The notes below the pieces were generated by a model. That model made no database searches. It saw nothing but the letters and a program-made list of their open reading frames with translations, and was not told the DNA's origin. From NCBI RefSeq assembly GCF_002236115.1, contig NZ_NIWT01000001.1, positions 124,001-188,000 of the forward strand: a stretch of DNA of 64,000 bases. The letters run 5' to 3'. Shown here one piece after another: positions 8,611 to 17,496 of the stretch. This DNA is from Pseudomonas jessenii (GTDB taxonomy: Bacteria > Pseudomonadota > Gammaproteobacteria > Pseudomonadales > Pseudomonadaceae). The stretch's first letter is position 1. Each line of letters starts with the position of its first letter. Made by a program: the position numbers and the translations under genes.

Positions 8611-9516
8611 ATGACTCAGGATTTGACCAACAGTCAGCGCAAGGCGCTGCGGGAAATCATCAATTACGTCCGTAGAGAGCGGTTGCCCGTAGGTACCCAC
8701 TTGCCGGAATGGACGCTTGCTAAGCTAATTGGTACCTCGCGCTCACCGATCAAGGTGGCTCTCGAGTGCCTGGTGACAGCCGGTTTGATGCGGTATGACA
8801 AAAATCGGGGTTTCCACATCCACGGCGACGTCGACAGCCTGACTCCGGAGGTTCTATCTCATTTAACTGAGACAGATGATCCGCTTTATTTGAAGCTCGC
8901 CAATGCGAGATTCCACGGTACTGTGCCGGAGTCGGTCACCGAGGCAGATTTAACCCGTGAATTGGGTGCTTCACGGAGTGAAATCGGTAAAGTTCTCGCA
9001 CGCGCGCAGAGCGAAGGATGGGTGGAAAAAGAGGTTGGTTATGGGTGGCGCTTTTTGCCGATGATTGATTCTTTGGAAGCGTATGAAGACATGTACTCGC
9101 TACGTCTGGCCATTGAACCGGCGGGCATTCTGAGCTCTAAATTCAAGCCTGACATGGATCAATTGCATGCCCTGCGAAAGGAGCAGCAGGCGATCCTGGA
9201 CGGTGGTTATATGACCATGAGCGCCATCGAGCGGTTTGAATCCAATGCAAAATTTCATGAAACGATTGCCGAATGGTCGGGCAACCGATTCGCTTTACAG
9301 ACCTTGCGACGTCTTGATCAGGTTCGTCGATTGGCTGAATATCGGCAGACCAAGCATGACCTTCCGCGCCAGGCGCTAGCACAGGAACATTTATCGATTC
9401 TTGAAGCTATCGAGAAGGGCGACAATCTGGGGGCTGCGAGCTTCATGCGCCAGCACATTGAAGGCGCTTGGCGTAAAAAAGCTGTCTCTGCCGTCTTCGA
9501 TCGAGAGCCAACCTAA
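8611..9516 (+). CDS. GntR/FadR-type regulator with two winged-helix segments
   Basis: A 301-residue regulator. Residues 8-75 form a winged helix-turn-helix (EWTLAKLIGTSRSPIKVALE), and residues about 95-150 look like a second one (EADLTRELGASRSEIGKVLA, with a wing ending GYGWRFLP). Residues about 155-290 are an FCD-like helical ligand domain. Most GntR proteins carry only one DNA-binding domain. FCD regulators usually repress catabolic operons and release on binding a carboxylate. The gene lies between prpF (divergent) and the aconitase operon (same direction), both with similar upstream sites, so it is the likely local regulator. The ATG at 8611 follows a non-descript leader with no strong ribosome site. 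Confidence 0.85.
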   Translation: MTQDLTNSQRKALREIINYVRRERLPVGTHLPEWTLAKLIGTSRSPIKVALECLVTAGLMRYDKNRGFHIHGDVDSLTPEVLSHLTETDDPLYLKLANARFHGTVPESVTEADLTRELGASRSEIGKVLARAQSEGWVEKEVGYGWRFLPMIDSLEAYEDMYSLRLAIEPAGILSSKFKPDMDQLHALRKEQQAILDGGYMTMSAIERFESNAKFHETIAEWSGNRFALQTLRRLDQVRRLAEYRQTKHDLPRQALAQEHLSILEAIEKGDNLGAASFMRQHIEGAWRKKAVSAVFDREPT

Positions 9517-9560
9517 CACCTACTGAAACTGAAGCTCAGCACCATCTCATCAAAGCTCAG

Positions 9561-9588
9561 AGGCCGCCTTTCGCGGCCTTTTTTTTTC
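9561..9588 (+). terminator. terminator after the GntR gene
   Basis: The stem AGGCCGC/GCGGCCT around CTTTC is followed by a run of nine T residues. It separates the regulator from the aconitase operon. Confidence 0.9.
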
Positions 9589-9601
9589 GCCTTTCGTCCT
9601 T

Positions 9602-9680
9602 CATTGCGTTTATGCGTTGACAAAATCAATATTCCAGTTCTACTCTAATTGTGTTTCTTAATAAAAATAAACAATTAGAG
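9602..9680 (+). promoter_or_regulatory. aconitase operon promoter and long-armed operator
   Basis: CATTGCG at 9602 and TTGACA at 9617-9622 (candidate -35) are followed by a perfect 10-base inverted repeat, CTCTAATTGT at 9643-9652 and ACAATTAGAG at 9671-9680, with 18 bases between. The left arm overlaps the expected -10 position, so a protein bound there would block polymerase. The ATG at 9696 lies 16 bases after the right arm. Confidence 0.55.
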
Positions 9681-9695
9681 CCTGAGAGAAGCCTG

Positions 9696-12503
9696 ATGAC
9701 CGACTCAACCTTTCCTGCGATTAAGCGTCTGCAAACCTTTAAGACGTCCGATGGGCGAGTGCACCGTTACCATTCTCTGCCTGCTTTAAAGGCAGAAGGG
9801 TATCCGCAGTTGGGTCGCTTACCTGTAGTGATACGGATACTGTTGGAGTCTGTGCTGCGCAATTGTGACGACACCAAGGTTTTGGCTTCTCATGTTGACG
9901 ACCTGGCCTCATGGCAGCCGCAGGAAGCCCGTGAGCGTGAGATTCCGTTTGTGGTGGGCCGTGTATTACTTCAAGACTTCACCGGTATTCCTTTACTGAC
10001 CGACCTGGCTGCTATGCGCAGTCAGGCGAAAAAACGTGGCGCGAATCCCAAGGCTATTGAGCCATTGGTGCCAGTTCATTTGGTGGTGGATCACTCGGTG
10101 CAAACCGAGTTTTCCAATGTTCCCAATGCGCTACGTCAGAACATGGAGGTTGAATTCAAGCGCAACAGAGAGCGCTATGAGCTGATGAAGTGGGGCATGC
10201 AGGCATTTGAGACTTTCAAAGTTATTCCGCCGGGCATAGGTATTTGCCATCAAATCAACCTTGAATATTTGGCTCAGGGCGTAATTGAAAATAATGGCGT
10301 GGTCTATCCGGACACCCTTGTAGGAACAGACAGCCACACCACCATGATTAATGGTATCGGCGTGCTCGGTTGGGGTGTTGGTGGCATCGAGGCTGAAGCG
10401 GGCATGCTCGGTCAGCCGGTATACATGCTGATGCCCGACGTGATCGGTGTCGAACTCAAAGGCGCGTTGCGTGCAGGCGTTACCGCAACCGACGCAGTTC
10501 TGCAGATCACTCAAACGCTGCGTGCGGCGAAAGTGGTCGGTAAATTAGTCGAATTTTTTGGTGAGGGTGCTAGCTCCCTCAGCGCAACTGACCGCGCGAC
10601 AATAGCAAACATGGCGCCAGAATATGGTGCCACCAGCGGTTTCTTTCCGGTTGACGAAAAAACGCTCGATTACTACGCGCAAACGGGACGTAGTGCTCAG
10701 CAGGTTGAGCTGATCCGAAAATACTTTGAGGTACAAGATCTGTTCGGCTCCCCTGCACCGGGCAGTATTGACTACTCCTCCGTCATTACAGTTGATCTTG
10801 ATCGCATCGTTCCGAGTGTTTCAGGCCCTAAACGTCCGCAGGATCGGGTCGACCTTGTGGCACTTGGCCGCCGATTCGATGAGGTGATGCTGCAGGATGC
10901 CAAAAGTGGCGGCTACGCAAAAACGTCAACGCAACTTGAGGAACACCATACCGTTCATGCGTTGCCAGCTGGTGCCCCTGGCCCTGCTCAAACCTACGAA
11001 GTGGGTCATGGTCACGTCTTGGTTGCGGCGATTACGTCTTGCACAAATACCTCGAACCCTGAGCTGCTGATCGCAGCTGGTCTGTTGGCTCAAAAGGCGG
11101 TTCAAAAGGGTCTCGTTGCCAAACCGTGGGTCAAGACGCTCTTTACGCCAGGTTCCCGAGTGGTGACGGCATACCTTCAAGATGCAGGGTTGATAGAGCC
11201 ACTGAGTCAGCTGGGATTCGATATTGCGGCATATGGCTGTGGTGCGTGTGTAGGTAACATTGGCCCACTTGATTCTGCGCTGGAAAAAGTCGTCATTGGC
11301 CAGGATCTGGTATGCAGCGCTGTGTTATCAGGTAACCGTAATTTCGAAGCTCGAATTCATGGGAATTTGCGCGCTAACTTTCTCGCCAGTCCGCCGCTTG
11401 TTGTCGCGTTTGCCTTGGCAGGAACCACACGTTGTGATTTGACCACTGAGCCTCTAGGCCACGACTCTAATGGACAGCCGATCCTGCTTGCCGATATCTG
11501 GCCTACCAACGACGAAATCAAAGCGTTGAGCGTCAAAGCGGCCAATGCAGAGCTCTACAAGAGTCTCTATGCAGACCTGACGCGTGACCACGATTTATGG
11601 AATGCCATCAAGACCACGGAAGGTGAGGTGTACGATTGGCCAGAGTCCACCTACGCAGCGGAACCTGATTTTTTCGACACTGAGCAAGCCGCTCGCCCGA
11701 TCATTGCCGCCCGCGCGTTAGCAATTTTGGGTGACTCCATCACCACTGATCACATCAGCCCAGCAGGTTCTATTGCTGCTGATTCCAGTGCTGGTCAATG
11801 GCTTACCGAGCATGGCGTAGATCCGAAGGACTTCAACACTTATGGTGCTCGTCGTGGGCATTTCGAAGTGATGGTGCGCGGAACATTTGCCAACGTCCGA
11901 TTGAAGAATCTGATGCTACCGACACGTGCTGACGGATCCGCTGATGAAGGCCCCTATACCGTGTTGCAACCGACGGGGGAAAGAGCGTCTTTGTTTGATG
12001 CCTCCCGGACGTATTTGGCAAACGAAACACCTGTCCTCATTTTCGCCGGTGAAGAATACGGTACGGGTTCGAGTCGTGATTGGGCTGCGAAAGGCACGCG
12101 ACTTCTAGGTGTACGAGCTGTGATTGCGAAAAGCTTCGAGCGTATACACCGCAGTAATTTGGCAGGCTTGGGTGTTTTGCCTTTGCAATTCAAAAATGGA
12201 GAGGATGCGGCTTCGCTTAGGCTAAATGGCACAGAGTCTTTCGACATATTGGGCGTGGAGTCTGGCGTCCAGCCAACCCAGGACGTGACCCTGCGAATCC
12301 ATCGAAAGGATGGCAGTCAGCAGGATGTCACTCTGTTAGCGCGCATCGATACGGCTATCGAAGCTACCTACTTCGCTAATGGCGGCATTCTCCCTTACGT
12401 ATTGTCGAGCCTGCTGGAGCCTTCCTCTAACGATCAAGAGCGCGAGAGTCGCGCGATCAACGCTCCTGTAAATGAAGCAGGTGGTATGCATCTTCACCAG
12501 TAA
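9696..12503 (+). CDS. acnA: aconitate hydratase, AcnA/IRP1 type
   Basis: A 935-residue cytoplasmic [4Fe-4S] enzyme interconverting citrate, cis-aconitate and isocitrate. The cluster cysteines are C449 in ITSCTNTSN and C515/C518 in YGCGACVGN. The swivel domain with GSSRDWAAKG and IGRSF-like SFERIHRSNL is intact. The length is slightly above AcnA (about 890-915), owing partly to a 30-residue C-terminal tail. AcnD, the methylcitrate dehydratase partner of PrpF, is shorter (about 865), so AcnA fits better. The ATG at 9696 was preferred because a GTG at 9651 would lie inside the operator. This is a locus-specific paralogue heading an apparent operon with terC and tctCBA. Confidence 0.85.
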   Translation: MTDSTFPAIKRLQTFKTSDGRVHRYHSLPALKAEGYPQLGRLPVVIRILLESVLRNCDDTKVLASHVDDLASWQPQEAREREIPFVVGRVLLQDFTGIPLLTDLAAMRSQAKKRGANPKAIEPLVPVHLVVDHSVQTEFSNVPNALRQNMEVEFKRNRERYELMKWGMQAFETFKVIPPGIGICHQINLEYLAQGVIENNGVVYPDTLVGTDSHTTMINGIGVLGWGVGGIEAEAGMLGQPVYMLMPDVIGVELKGALRAGVTATDAVLQITQTLRAAKVVGKLVEFFGEGASSLSATDRATIANMAPEYGATSGFFPVDEKTLDYYAQTGRSAQQVELIRKYFEVQDLFGSPAPGSIDYSSVITVDLDRIVPSVSGPKRPQDRVDLVALGRRFDEVMLQDAKSGGYAKTSTQLEEHHTVHALPAGAPGPAQTYEVGHGHVLVAAITSCTNTSNPELLIAAGLLAQKAVQKGLVAKPWVKTLFTPGSRVVTAYLQDAGLIEPLSQLGFDIAAYGCGACVGNIGPLDSALEKVVIGQDLVCSAVLSGNRNFEARIHGNLRANFLASPPLVVAFALAGTTRCDLTTEPLGHDSNGQPILLADIWPTNDEIKALSVKAANAELYKSLYADLTRDHDLWNAIKTTEGEVYDWPESTYAAEPDFFDTEQAARPIIAARALAILGDSITTDHISPAGSIAADSSAGQWLTEHGVDPKDFNTYGARRGHFEVMVRGTFANVRLKNLMLPTRADGSADEGPYTVLQPTGERASLFDASRTYLANETPVLIFAGEEYGTGSSRDWAAKGTRLLGVRAVIAKSFERIHRSNLAGLGVLPLQFKNGEDAASLRLNGTESFDILGVESGVQPTQDVTLRIHRKDGSQQDVTLLARIDTAIEATYFANGGILPYVLSSLLEPSSNDQERESRAINAPVNEAGGMHLHQ

Positions 12504-12583
12504 CCACTAGGCGTTAAAAAGCATTGGGCCAAGTTCACTTTGGCGATCCTAGAACACTCAACCGTTGAATCAAGGAGCATCTC

Positions 12584-13291
12584 TTGATTGAGCTTTTGAA
12601 TACACCTGGTATCTGGCTAGCGATTCTACAAATCATCGCGATAGATATTCTGCTGGGCGGTGACAACGCAGTAGTCATCGCGTTGGCATGTCGGAAATTG
12701 CCGGAGGCACAGCGCAATCGCGCCATTTTGGGCGGCGCAATGGGTGCAATTTTGCTGCGGATTGCGATGATATTTTTCGCCTTGCAGCTTCTTGAATTGC
12801 CCTACCTTAAACTTGTTGGCGCAGCTCTATTGTTGTGGGTCGGCGTCAAATTGCTCATTCCAGAACAAGAGGATGCCCACGACAATTTGACCGCAAGCCC
12901 TCAGCTTTTCGGCGCGATCAAAACAATCATTGTCGCCGATGCGGTGATGAGTTTGGACAACGTCGTTGCCGTGGCAGGTGCCTCTGGTGGCAGCCTTGAG
13001 TTGGTTATTTTCGGCATCGTAATAAGCATCCCAATCATTATTTGGGGCAGCAAACTTGTGTTGCATTTCATGGATCGGTTCCCTGTAGTGATAACGCTAG
13101 GTGCAGCTTTGCTCGGATGGATTGCGGGCAGCATGGCTGTCACTGATATCAGCCTACCCGCACTTCCAGAATGGTCGCGCTATGTTGCCGGCTTGGCTGG
13201 CGTGCTGATGATTTTGGTTGTTGGGAAAATCATCGCGCGTGTTCGAGAAGCTACGCCCCAGCAAATACCAAATTGCGAGAGGAACGAATGA
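12584..13291 (+). CDS. TerC family membrane protein
   Basis: A 235-residue inner-membrane protein with about seven hydrophobic segments and the two family marks LLGGDNAVVIAL and VMSLDNVVAVAG, whose acidic residues bind metal in the TerC/YjbE/Alx group (several are manganese exporters). It starts at TTG 12584, which has AAGGAG six bases upstream; no ATG fits. It overlaps the next gene by four bases (ATGA), so the two are translationally coupled. Why a metal exporter homologue sits behind an aconitase is unclear; a role in metal-tricarboxylate handling is speculation. Confidence 0.85.
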   Translation: MIELLNTPGIWLAILQIIAIDILLGGDNAVVIALACRKLPEAQRNRAILGGAMGAILLRIAMIFFALQLLELPYLKLVGAALLLWVGVKLLIPEQEDAHDNLTASPQLFGAIKTIIVADAVMSLDNVVAVAGASGGSLELVIFGIVISIPIIIWGSKLVLHFMDRFPVVITLGAALLGWIAGSMAVTDISLPALPEWSRYVAGLAGVLMILVVGKIIARVREATPQQIPNCERNE

Positions 13292-14022
13292 ATATGTCTT
13301 TCGATATGTCGGATGTTAAAAACACCCTGTCGCCCTTGGGCCATCTTCGCGTAGCAATAAACCTGGGCAATCCAGTGCTGGCACAGAGAGATGGCGAAGG
13401 TGAGTTGAAAGGCGTCTCCGTCGATTTAGCCAGAGCGTTCGCATCTGAGTTGGACGTGCCCGCAAAGCTTTATGCATATGATGCAGCGGGTAAGGTGTTT
13501 GAAGCACTTGAGGTGGGTGAATGGGATCTTGCTTTCCTTGCCATCGAACCTTTCAGGGCCGAAAAAATTGCCTTTTCAAAACCCTACGTCATCATCGAAG
13601 GAACCTATTTAGTCAAAACCGACAGTGGGTTTCAGGGAGTAGCTGATCTAGATAAATCCGGCGTCACTATTGGCGTTGGAAAAGGTGCTGCTTACGACCT
13701 TTATCTGTCCCGCACCTTGAGCAATGCCACACTCGTTCGCGCTCCTACCTCTGCTGGCGCCGTTGATATTTTTCTTGCCGAACGTCTTGATGCAGCTGCC
13801 GGTGTGAGGCAACCACTTGAGCAATTCGCCCTTCAGAATGACGAAGTGCGAGTACTGCCCGATAGCTTCACGCAAATCCGGCAAGCCATGGCAATCCCTA
13901 TTGAAAGAACGCATGCAGCGGCATATGTGCAGGATTTTATTCAGCGCCACATAGGGAGTGGATTTGTTGCCGAGTCGTTATCGAAAAGCGGCCAAGGAGA
14001 AGTGCACGTACCACCTCATTGA
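13288..14022 (+). CDS. periplasmic-binding-protein fold protein without signal peptide
   Basis: A 244-residue protein of the type 2 periplasmic binding protein fold (SBP_bac_3-like): LRVAINLGNPVLAQRDGEG then GVSVDLARAFA near the N-terminus, LAFLAIEPFRAEKIAFSKP in the middle, and a hinge region VTIGVGKGAAYDLYL. The ATG at 13288 overlaps the terC stop, and the sequence that follows is hydrophilic, so there is no export signal and the protein should be cytoplasmic. No ABC permease or ATPase is nearby. It may be a ligand sensor or an enzyme on this fold; aconitate isomerase of Pseudomonas WU-0701 is also a binding-protein-fold enzyme, though that one is exported. Confidence 0.75.
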   Translation: MNMSFDMSDVKNTLSPLGHLRVAINLGNPVLAQRDGEGELKGVSVDLARAFASELDVPAKLYAYDAAGKVFEALEVGEWDLAFLAIEPFRAEKIAFSKPYVIIEGTYLVKTDSGFQGVADLDKSGVTIGVGKGAAYDLYLSRTLSNATLVRAPTSAGAVDIFLAERLDAAAGVRQPLEQFALQNDEVRVLPDSFTQIRQAMAIPIERTHAAAYVQDFIQRHIGSGFVAESLSKSGQGEVHVPPH

Positions 14023-14152
14023 TAGCTTTTGGCCAAGTAAAATATCCTCAAGTAAATGATTGTAAAAATGCGTTCTGTTATTAAAGCAGGGGTCACTCCC
14101 TGGACGAAATTCAACCGGCACCAACAAAAACAATAGTATCGGGAGAAACAGC

Positions 14153-15124
14153 ATGTTCAATCCAATCCGTCGTTACAGTCGCTCTATGACGCTTCTTGCA
14201 GCCATTGCTGCTGCAACGCTCACAACCTCCGCTATGGCCTTGGATACCGTGAAATTCATGGCCCCAGGTTCAGTTGGGGGCGGGTACGACCAGACAGGTC
14301 GGATCTTGGGTAAAGCCTTAATAGAATCCAGCGCGGCAAAGTCCATTACATTCGAAAATAAGGGTGGGGCCGGGGGCACTTTGGGGCTTGCGCAATTTGC
14401 CAACAGCACCAAAGGTGATCCAAATGCACTGCTCGTGGTCGGTGCGATCATGGTCACTGCGGAAGAGCAGAATAAGCCTCAGATCACCATGAAAGATGTG
14501 ACACCCATCGCCCGTTTGTTCACGGAGTACAACGTCTTCGCAGTTCGTGCGGAGTCGCCTTACAAAACCCTCGAAGACTTGTTGAAGGACTTCAAAGCAA
14601 ATCCATCCAACATCAAATGGGGTGGTGGCTCCAAGGGGTCGATTGACCACATAGGCATCGCTGAGTTGGCAGGCAAAATGGACATTCCGATCAACAAAGT
14701 GAATTACGTTGCCTACGCAGGTGGCGGCGAAGTCGTTGCCGCGACGTTAGGTGGTCACATCACGGTGATCACTGGCGGCTACGCGGAACTCGCCAAATAC
14801 GTTCAGTCCAAGCAGTTCCGTCTGCTCGCCGTTGGTGCTCCAGAGCGCGTGGCCGGTATCGATGCTCCAACGTTAAAAGAAAAAGGCTACGACGTGATCA
14901 TCGGTAACTGGCGTGGGGTATATGGCGCGGCGAACCTGAGTCCAGAGCAGCGTAAAGAAGTCACCGACGCAGTTTTAACCTCGGTTGATAGCAGCGTCTG
15001 GCAAGACAATGTCAAAGCGAATGCATGGACACCTAGCGTCCTGACTGGCGATGAGTTCGGCAAGTTTGTCGATGATGAACATACTCGTCTTCGTGCCATG
15101 TTGGTTACTGTTGGGCTGCTTTGA
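14153..15124 (+). CDS. tctC: tripartite tricarboxylate transporter substrate-binding protein
   Basis: A 323-residue periplasmic receptor of the TTT family. A basic N-terminus and hydrophobic core ending TTSAMA form a signal peptide cleaved near residue 29. The mature part begins with VKFMAPGSVGGGYDQTGR, the typical Tct loop that contacts the carboxylates, and contains WGGGSKGSIDHI and GGGEVVAATLGGH. Conserved spacing fits TctC/Bug proteins. It is the first of tctC-tctB-tctA; ATG 14153 is preceded by CGGGAGAAACAGC. The ligand is presumably a citrate- or aconitate-like acid judging from the aconitase and PrpF genes. Confidence 0.9.
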   Translation: MFNPIRRYSRSMTLLAAIAAATLTTSAMALDTVKFMAPGSVGGGYDQTGRILGKALIESSAAKSITFENKGGAGGTLGLAQFANSTKGDPNALLVVGAIMVTAEEQNKPQITMKDVTPIARLFTEYNVFAVRAESPYKTLEDLLKDFKANPSNIKWGGGSKGSIDHIGIAELAGKMDIPINKVNYVAYAGGGEVVAATLGGHITVITGGYAELAKYVQSKQFRLLAVGAPERVAGIDAPTLKEKGYDVIIGNWRGVYGAANLSPEQRKEVTDAVLTSVDSSVWQDNVKANAWTPSVLTGDEFGKFVDDEHTRLRAMLVTVGLL

Positions 15125-15125
15125 T

Positions 15126-15620
15126 ATGGCCTGGTCAAGACAAGTATCGCCGGCTCAGCTGGCAATCGGAGCAGGTCTAATTGCAATCTGTTTGATATTG
15201 GCCGTGGGTGCCTTTCGATTTCCTCCAGAGCGAGGCTTTGTCATCCTGGGCGCTTATGTCTACCCCTATGCCGTTTCGTTGTTTCTTGGAATCGTTGGAT
15301 TACTGCTTTGTCGCCAGGCGGCTTTTGGTGGCTTTCAAGAGCTGCCCGGCGGTAGCGATAAAACAAGACAAGCGCTGTCAGGCGGCAAAGCTGGTACGGC
15401 TTGGGTGACCGGAGGATTGGTATCGATCGCCTTGCTCATCAACATCATCGGATTTGTATTGACTGCTGCTCTTCTTTTCGTTTGTTCTGCTCGGGGATTT
15501 GGTAGCGGACGTCCGGTTCGAGATCTCGCTATCGGAATCGCTCTAACGCTGCCGATTTATTGGCTTTTCAATGCTGGGCTAGGGGTTTCCCTTCCGCCCC
15601 TAATCAACGCCTGGATTTGA
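15126..15620 (+). CDS. tctB: tripartite tricarboxylate transporter small membrane subunit
   Basis: A 164-residue membrane protein with four hydrophobic segments, the length and layout of TctB, which joins TctA in the inner membrane. The ATG at 15126 lies one base after the tctC stop (TGATATG), so translation is coupled. The C-terminal PIYWLFNAGLGVSLPP is typical of the family. Confidence 0.88.
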   Translation: MAWSRQVSPAQLAIGAGLIAICLILAVGAFRFPPERGFVILGAYVYPYAVSLFLGIVGLLLCRQAAFGGFQELPGGSDKTRQALSGGKAGTAWVTGGLVSIALLINIIGFVLTAALLFVCSARGFGSGRPVRDLAIGIALTLPIYWLFNAGLGVSLPPLINAWI

Positions 15621-15643
15621 CTTAGGCAGAAGGAGATTATGAG

Positions 15644-17152
15644 GTGGAAATTCTCTTAAGCTTGGCATCAGGCTTTGCATCCGCGTTTGATCCAATCAAC
15701 TTGGTGTGGGGCTTTATTGGCTGCCTACTCGGTACTGCCATCGGAGTGCTGCCAGGTATCGGCCCTGCATTGACGGTGGCATTACTGCTACCAATCACAG
15801 CGAAGGTCGACCCTACGGGTGCCTTAATCATGTTTGGGGGTATCTACTACGGCGCTCAATTCGGAGGATCTACTACTTCGATTCTGCTCAATACGCCGGG
15901 CGAGTCATCCTCCATGGTTACGGCGTTGGAAGGCAATCTCATGGCCCGCAATGGACGCGCGGGCCCTGCGTTGGCGACGGCGGCGATAGGGTCTTTTGTC
16001 GCTGGCACAATCGCAACGTTACTGCTGACCCTTTTTGCGCCAATAGTTGCGACACTGGCGCTGAAATTTGGCCCCGCCGAGTATTTTGCGATTCTGGTGT
16101 TGTCCTTCACCACTGTATCAGCGGTGCTAGGTGCCTCAATGTTGCGAGGATTCGCATCACTAGGTATTGGACTGACCATCGGGTTAATCGGGTTGGATTC
16201 CACTTCGGGGATTGCGCGATACACCATGGGTGTCCCAGAGATGGTCGATGGCATTGAAGTGGTGCTGGTGGCTGTTGGTTTGTTTGCTGTGGGAGAGGCG
16301 TTATACAGTCTTCTTTATCAAAAAGAGGAGGACGCTGGCCGGCATCGTATGACGTCGTTATGGATGACTCGTTCTGACTGGAAGCGATCTATTCCTGCCT
16401 GGATTCGAGGAACCATGATCGGCTTTCCTTTTGGTTCCATCCCTGCCGGCGGTGCTGAGATTCCAACTTTTCTCTCATACTCTGCAGAAAGGAAACTGAG
16501 CAAGTACCCCGAAGAATTTGCAGCCAGTAAAGGCAAGGGGGCAATCGAAGGGGTCGCAGGCCCTGAAGCCGCAAACAATGCGAGCGCTACTGGTTCCCTG
16601 GTTCCATTGCTGACGCTAGGCATTCCTACCTCGGCTACGGCGGCGATTTTGTTGGCAGCTTTTCAGAATTACAACTTACAGCCGGGCCCAATGCTATTTC
16701 AGACCTCGGGAGACCTGGTCTGGACGCTCATCGCCTCTCTGTATATTGGTAACCTGATACTGCTCGTTTTGAACCTTCCTCTGGTCGGCCTGTGGGTGAA
16801 ATTGCTACAGATCCCTCGTCCATACCTGAATGCTGGAATCCTTGTCTTTGCCACCATCGGTGTGTATGGCATGCGCCACTCTTCATTCGATCTGATGCTG
16901 ATGTTATTGATCGGCTGGATTGGGGTGTTGATGCGACGGTTCGACTTTCCTATAGCGCCTGTCATCGTAGGAATGCTTCTGGGCCCAATGGCGGAAAAAC
17001 AACTTCGGAATGCACTGTCTATCAGTCAGGGGGATTGGACGATATTTATCACACAGCCGATTTCTGCAGCTGTTCTCGTGCTTACGCTATTTGTACTGCT
17101 CGTTCCTTACGTGCTTCATTCTCGAGGAATCAGGCTACAGGAAGACGATTAA
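15644..17152 (+). CDS. tctA: tripartite tricarboxylate transporter large membrane subunit
   Basis: A 502-residue integral membrane protein with about 11-12 hydrophobic segments. Family motifs are [36 protein letters not shown] and PGESSS, and in the second half [19 protein letters not shown] and [12 protein letters not shown]. TctA is the sodium-coupled channel-like subunit that receives substrate from TctC. The GTG at 15644 has AAGGAG eight bases upstream, while an ATG at 15639 is out of frame. It is the last gene of the aconitase operon and is followed by a terminator. Confidence 0.92.
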   Translation: MEILLSLASGFASAFDPINLVWGFIGCLLGTAIGVLPGIGPALTVALLLPITAKVDPTGALIMFGGIYYGAQFGGSTTSILLNTPGESSSMVTALEGNLMARNGRAGPALATAAIGSFVAGTIATLLLTLFAPIVATLALKFGPAEYFAILVLSFTTVSAVLGASMLRGFASLGIGLTIGLIGLDSTSGIARYTMGVPEMVDGIEVVLVAVGLFAVGEALYSLLYQKEEDAGRHRMTSLWMTRSDWKRSIPAWIRGTMIGFPFGSIPAGGAEIPTFLSYSAERKLSKYPEEFAASKGKGAIEGVAGPEAANNASATGSLVPLLTLGIPTSATAAILLAAFQNYNLQPGPMLFQTSGDLVWTLIASLYIGNLILLVLNLPLVGLWVKLLQIPRPYLNAGILVFATIGVYGMRHSSFDLMLMLLIGWIGVLMRRFDFPIAPVIVGMLLGPMAEKQLRNALSISQGDWTIFITQPISAAVLVLTLFVLLVPYVLHSRGIRLQEDD

Positions 17153-17163
17153 GCACAAGTTTG

Positions 17164-17189
17164 AGGCTGCCGAAAGGCGGCCTGCTTTT
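17164..17189 (+). terminator. terminator after tctA
   Basis: AGGCTGCC-GAAA-GGCGGCCT forms an eight-pair stem with a GNRA loop, followed by GCTTTTA. It ends the aconitase-tct operon 12 bases after the tctA stop. Confidence 0.85.
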
Positions 17190-17220
17190 ACAGAACGCAG
17201 CCGACTATTGTCTGGGAACT

Positions 17221-17282
17221 CCCTCATGCCATGAGGGCTGTTAATAAAGTCTTGGCTGACCAAGTGATCTTGGTTTGAGTAC
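17221..17282 (+). repeat. remnant of mvaT-like 3' end, copy B, with adjacent palindrome
   Basis: AAGTCTTGGCTGACCAAGTGA (17247-17267) encodes the last residues KSWLTK and the stop of an MvaT-like protein, continuing into TCTTGGTTTGAGTAC. It repeats the end of the gene at 390-668 and the copy at 19664. A perfect palindrome, CCCTCAT-GCC-ATGAGGG, stands at 17221-17237 just before it. Nothing else of the gene remains here. Confidence 0.8.
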
Positions 17283-17310
17283 AAAAAGGGCCCTTCGTGG
17301 GCCCTTTTTT
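17283..17310 (+). terminator. terminator belonging to mvaT-like remnant B
   Basis: AAGGGCCC-TTCGT-GGGCCCTT with A residues before and six T residues after. It matches in position the terminator after remnant C, so it was carried along with the mvaT 3' end. Confidence 0.88.
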
Positions 17311-17496
17311 GAGCGCCACTGTTTCTTCAACCGATGCATTTCAGGATTACTCGAACAGCGATTTACATAACCGAAGGTAACGTTCAGCAAATACAAATGC
17401 GAATACATATCAAATGCTGGCGATGTGGTATACCATGCGCCGCGATTTGTTGGCACGTATGCCATTCCATTTGGCTATTTTCTCAAGGTTTTCTCG

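Noticed and set aside
7270..12503. Reading prpF plus aconitase as a methylcitrate (propionate) operon with acnD
   Set aside because: prpB and prpC are absent, the aconitase is AcnA-like in length and features, and tricarboxylate transporter genes are attached instead.
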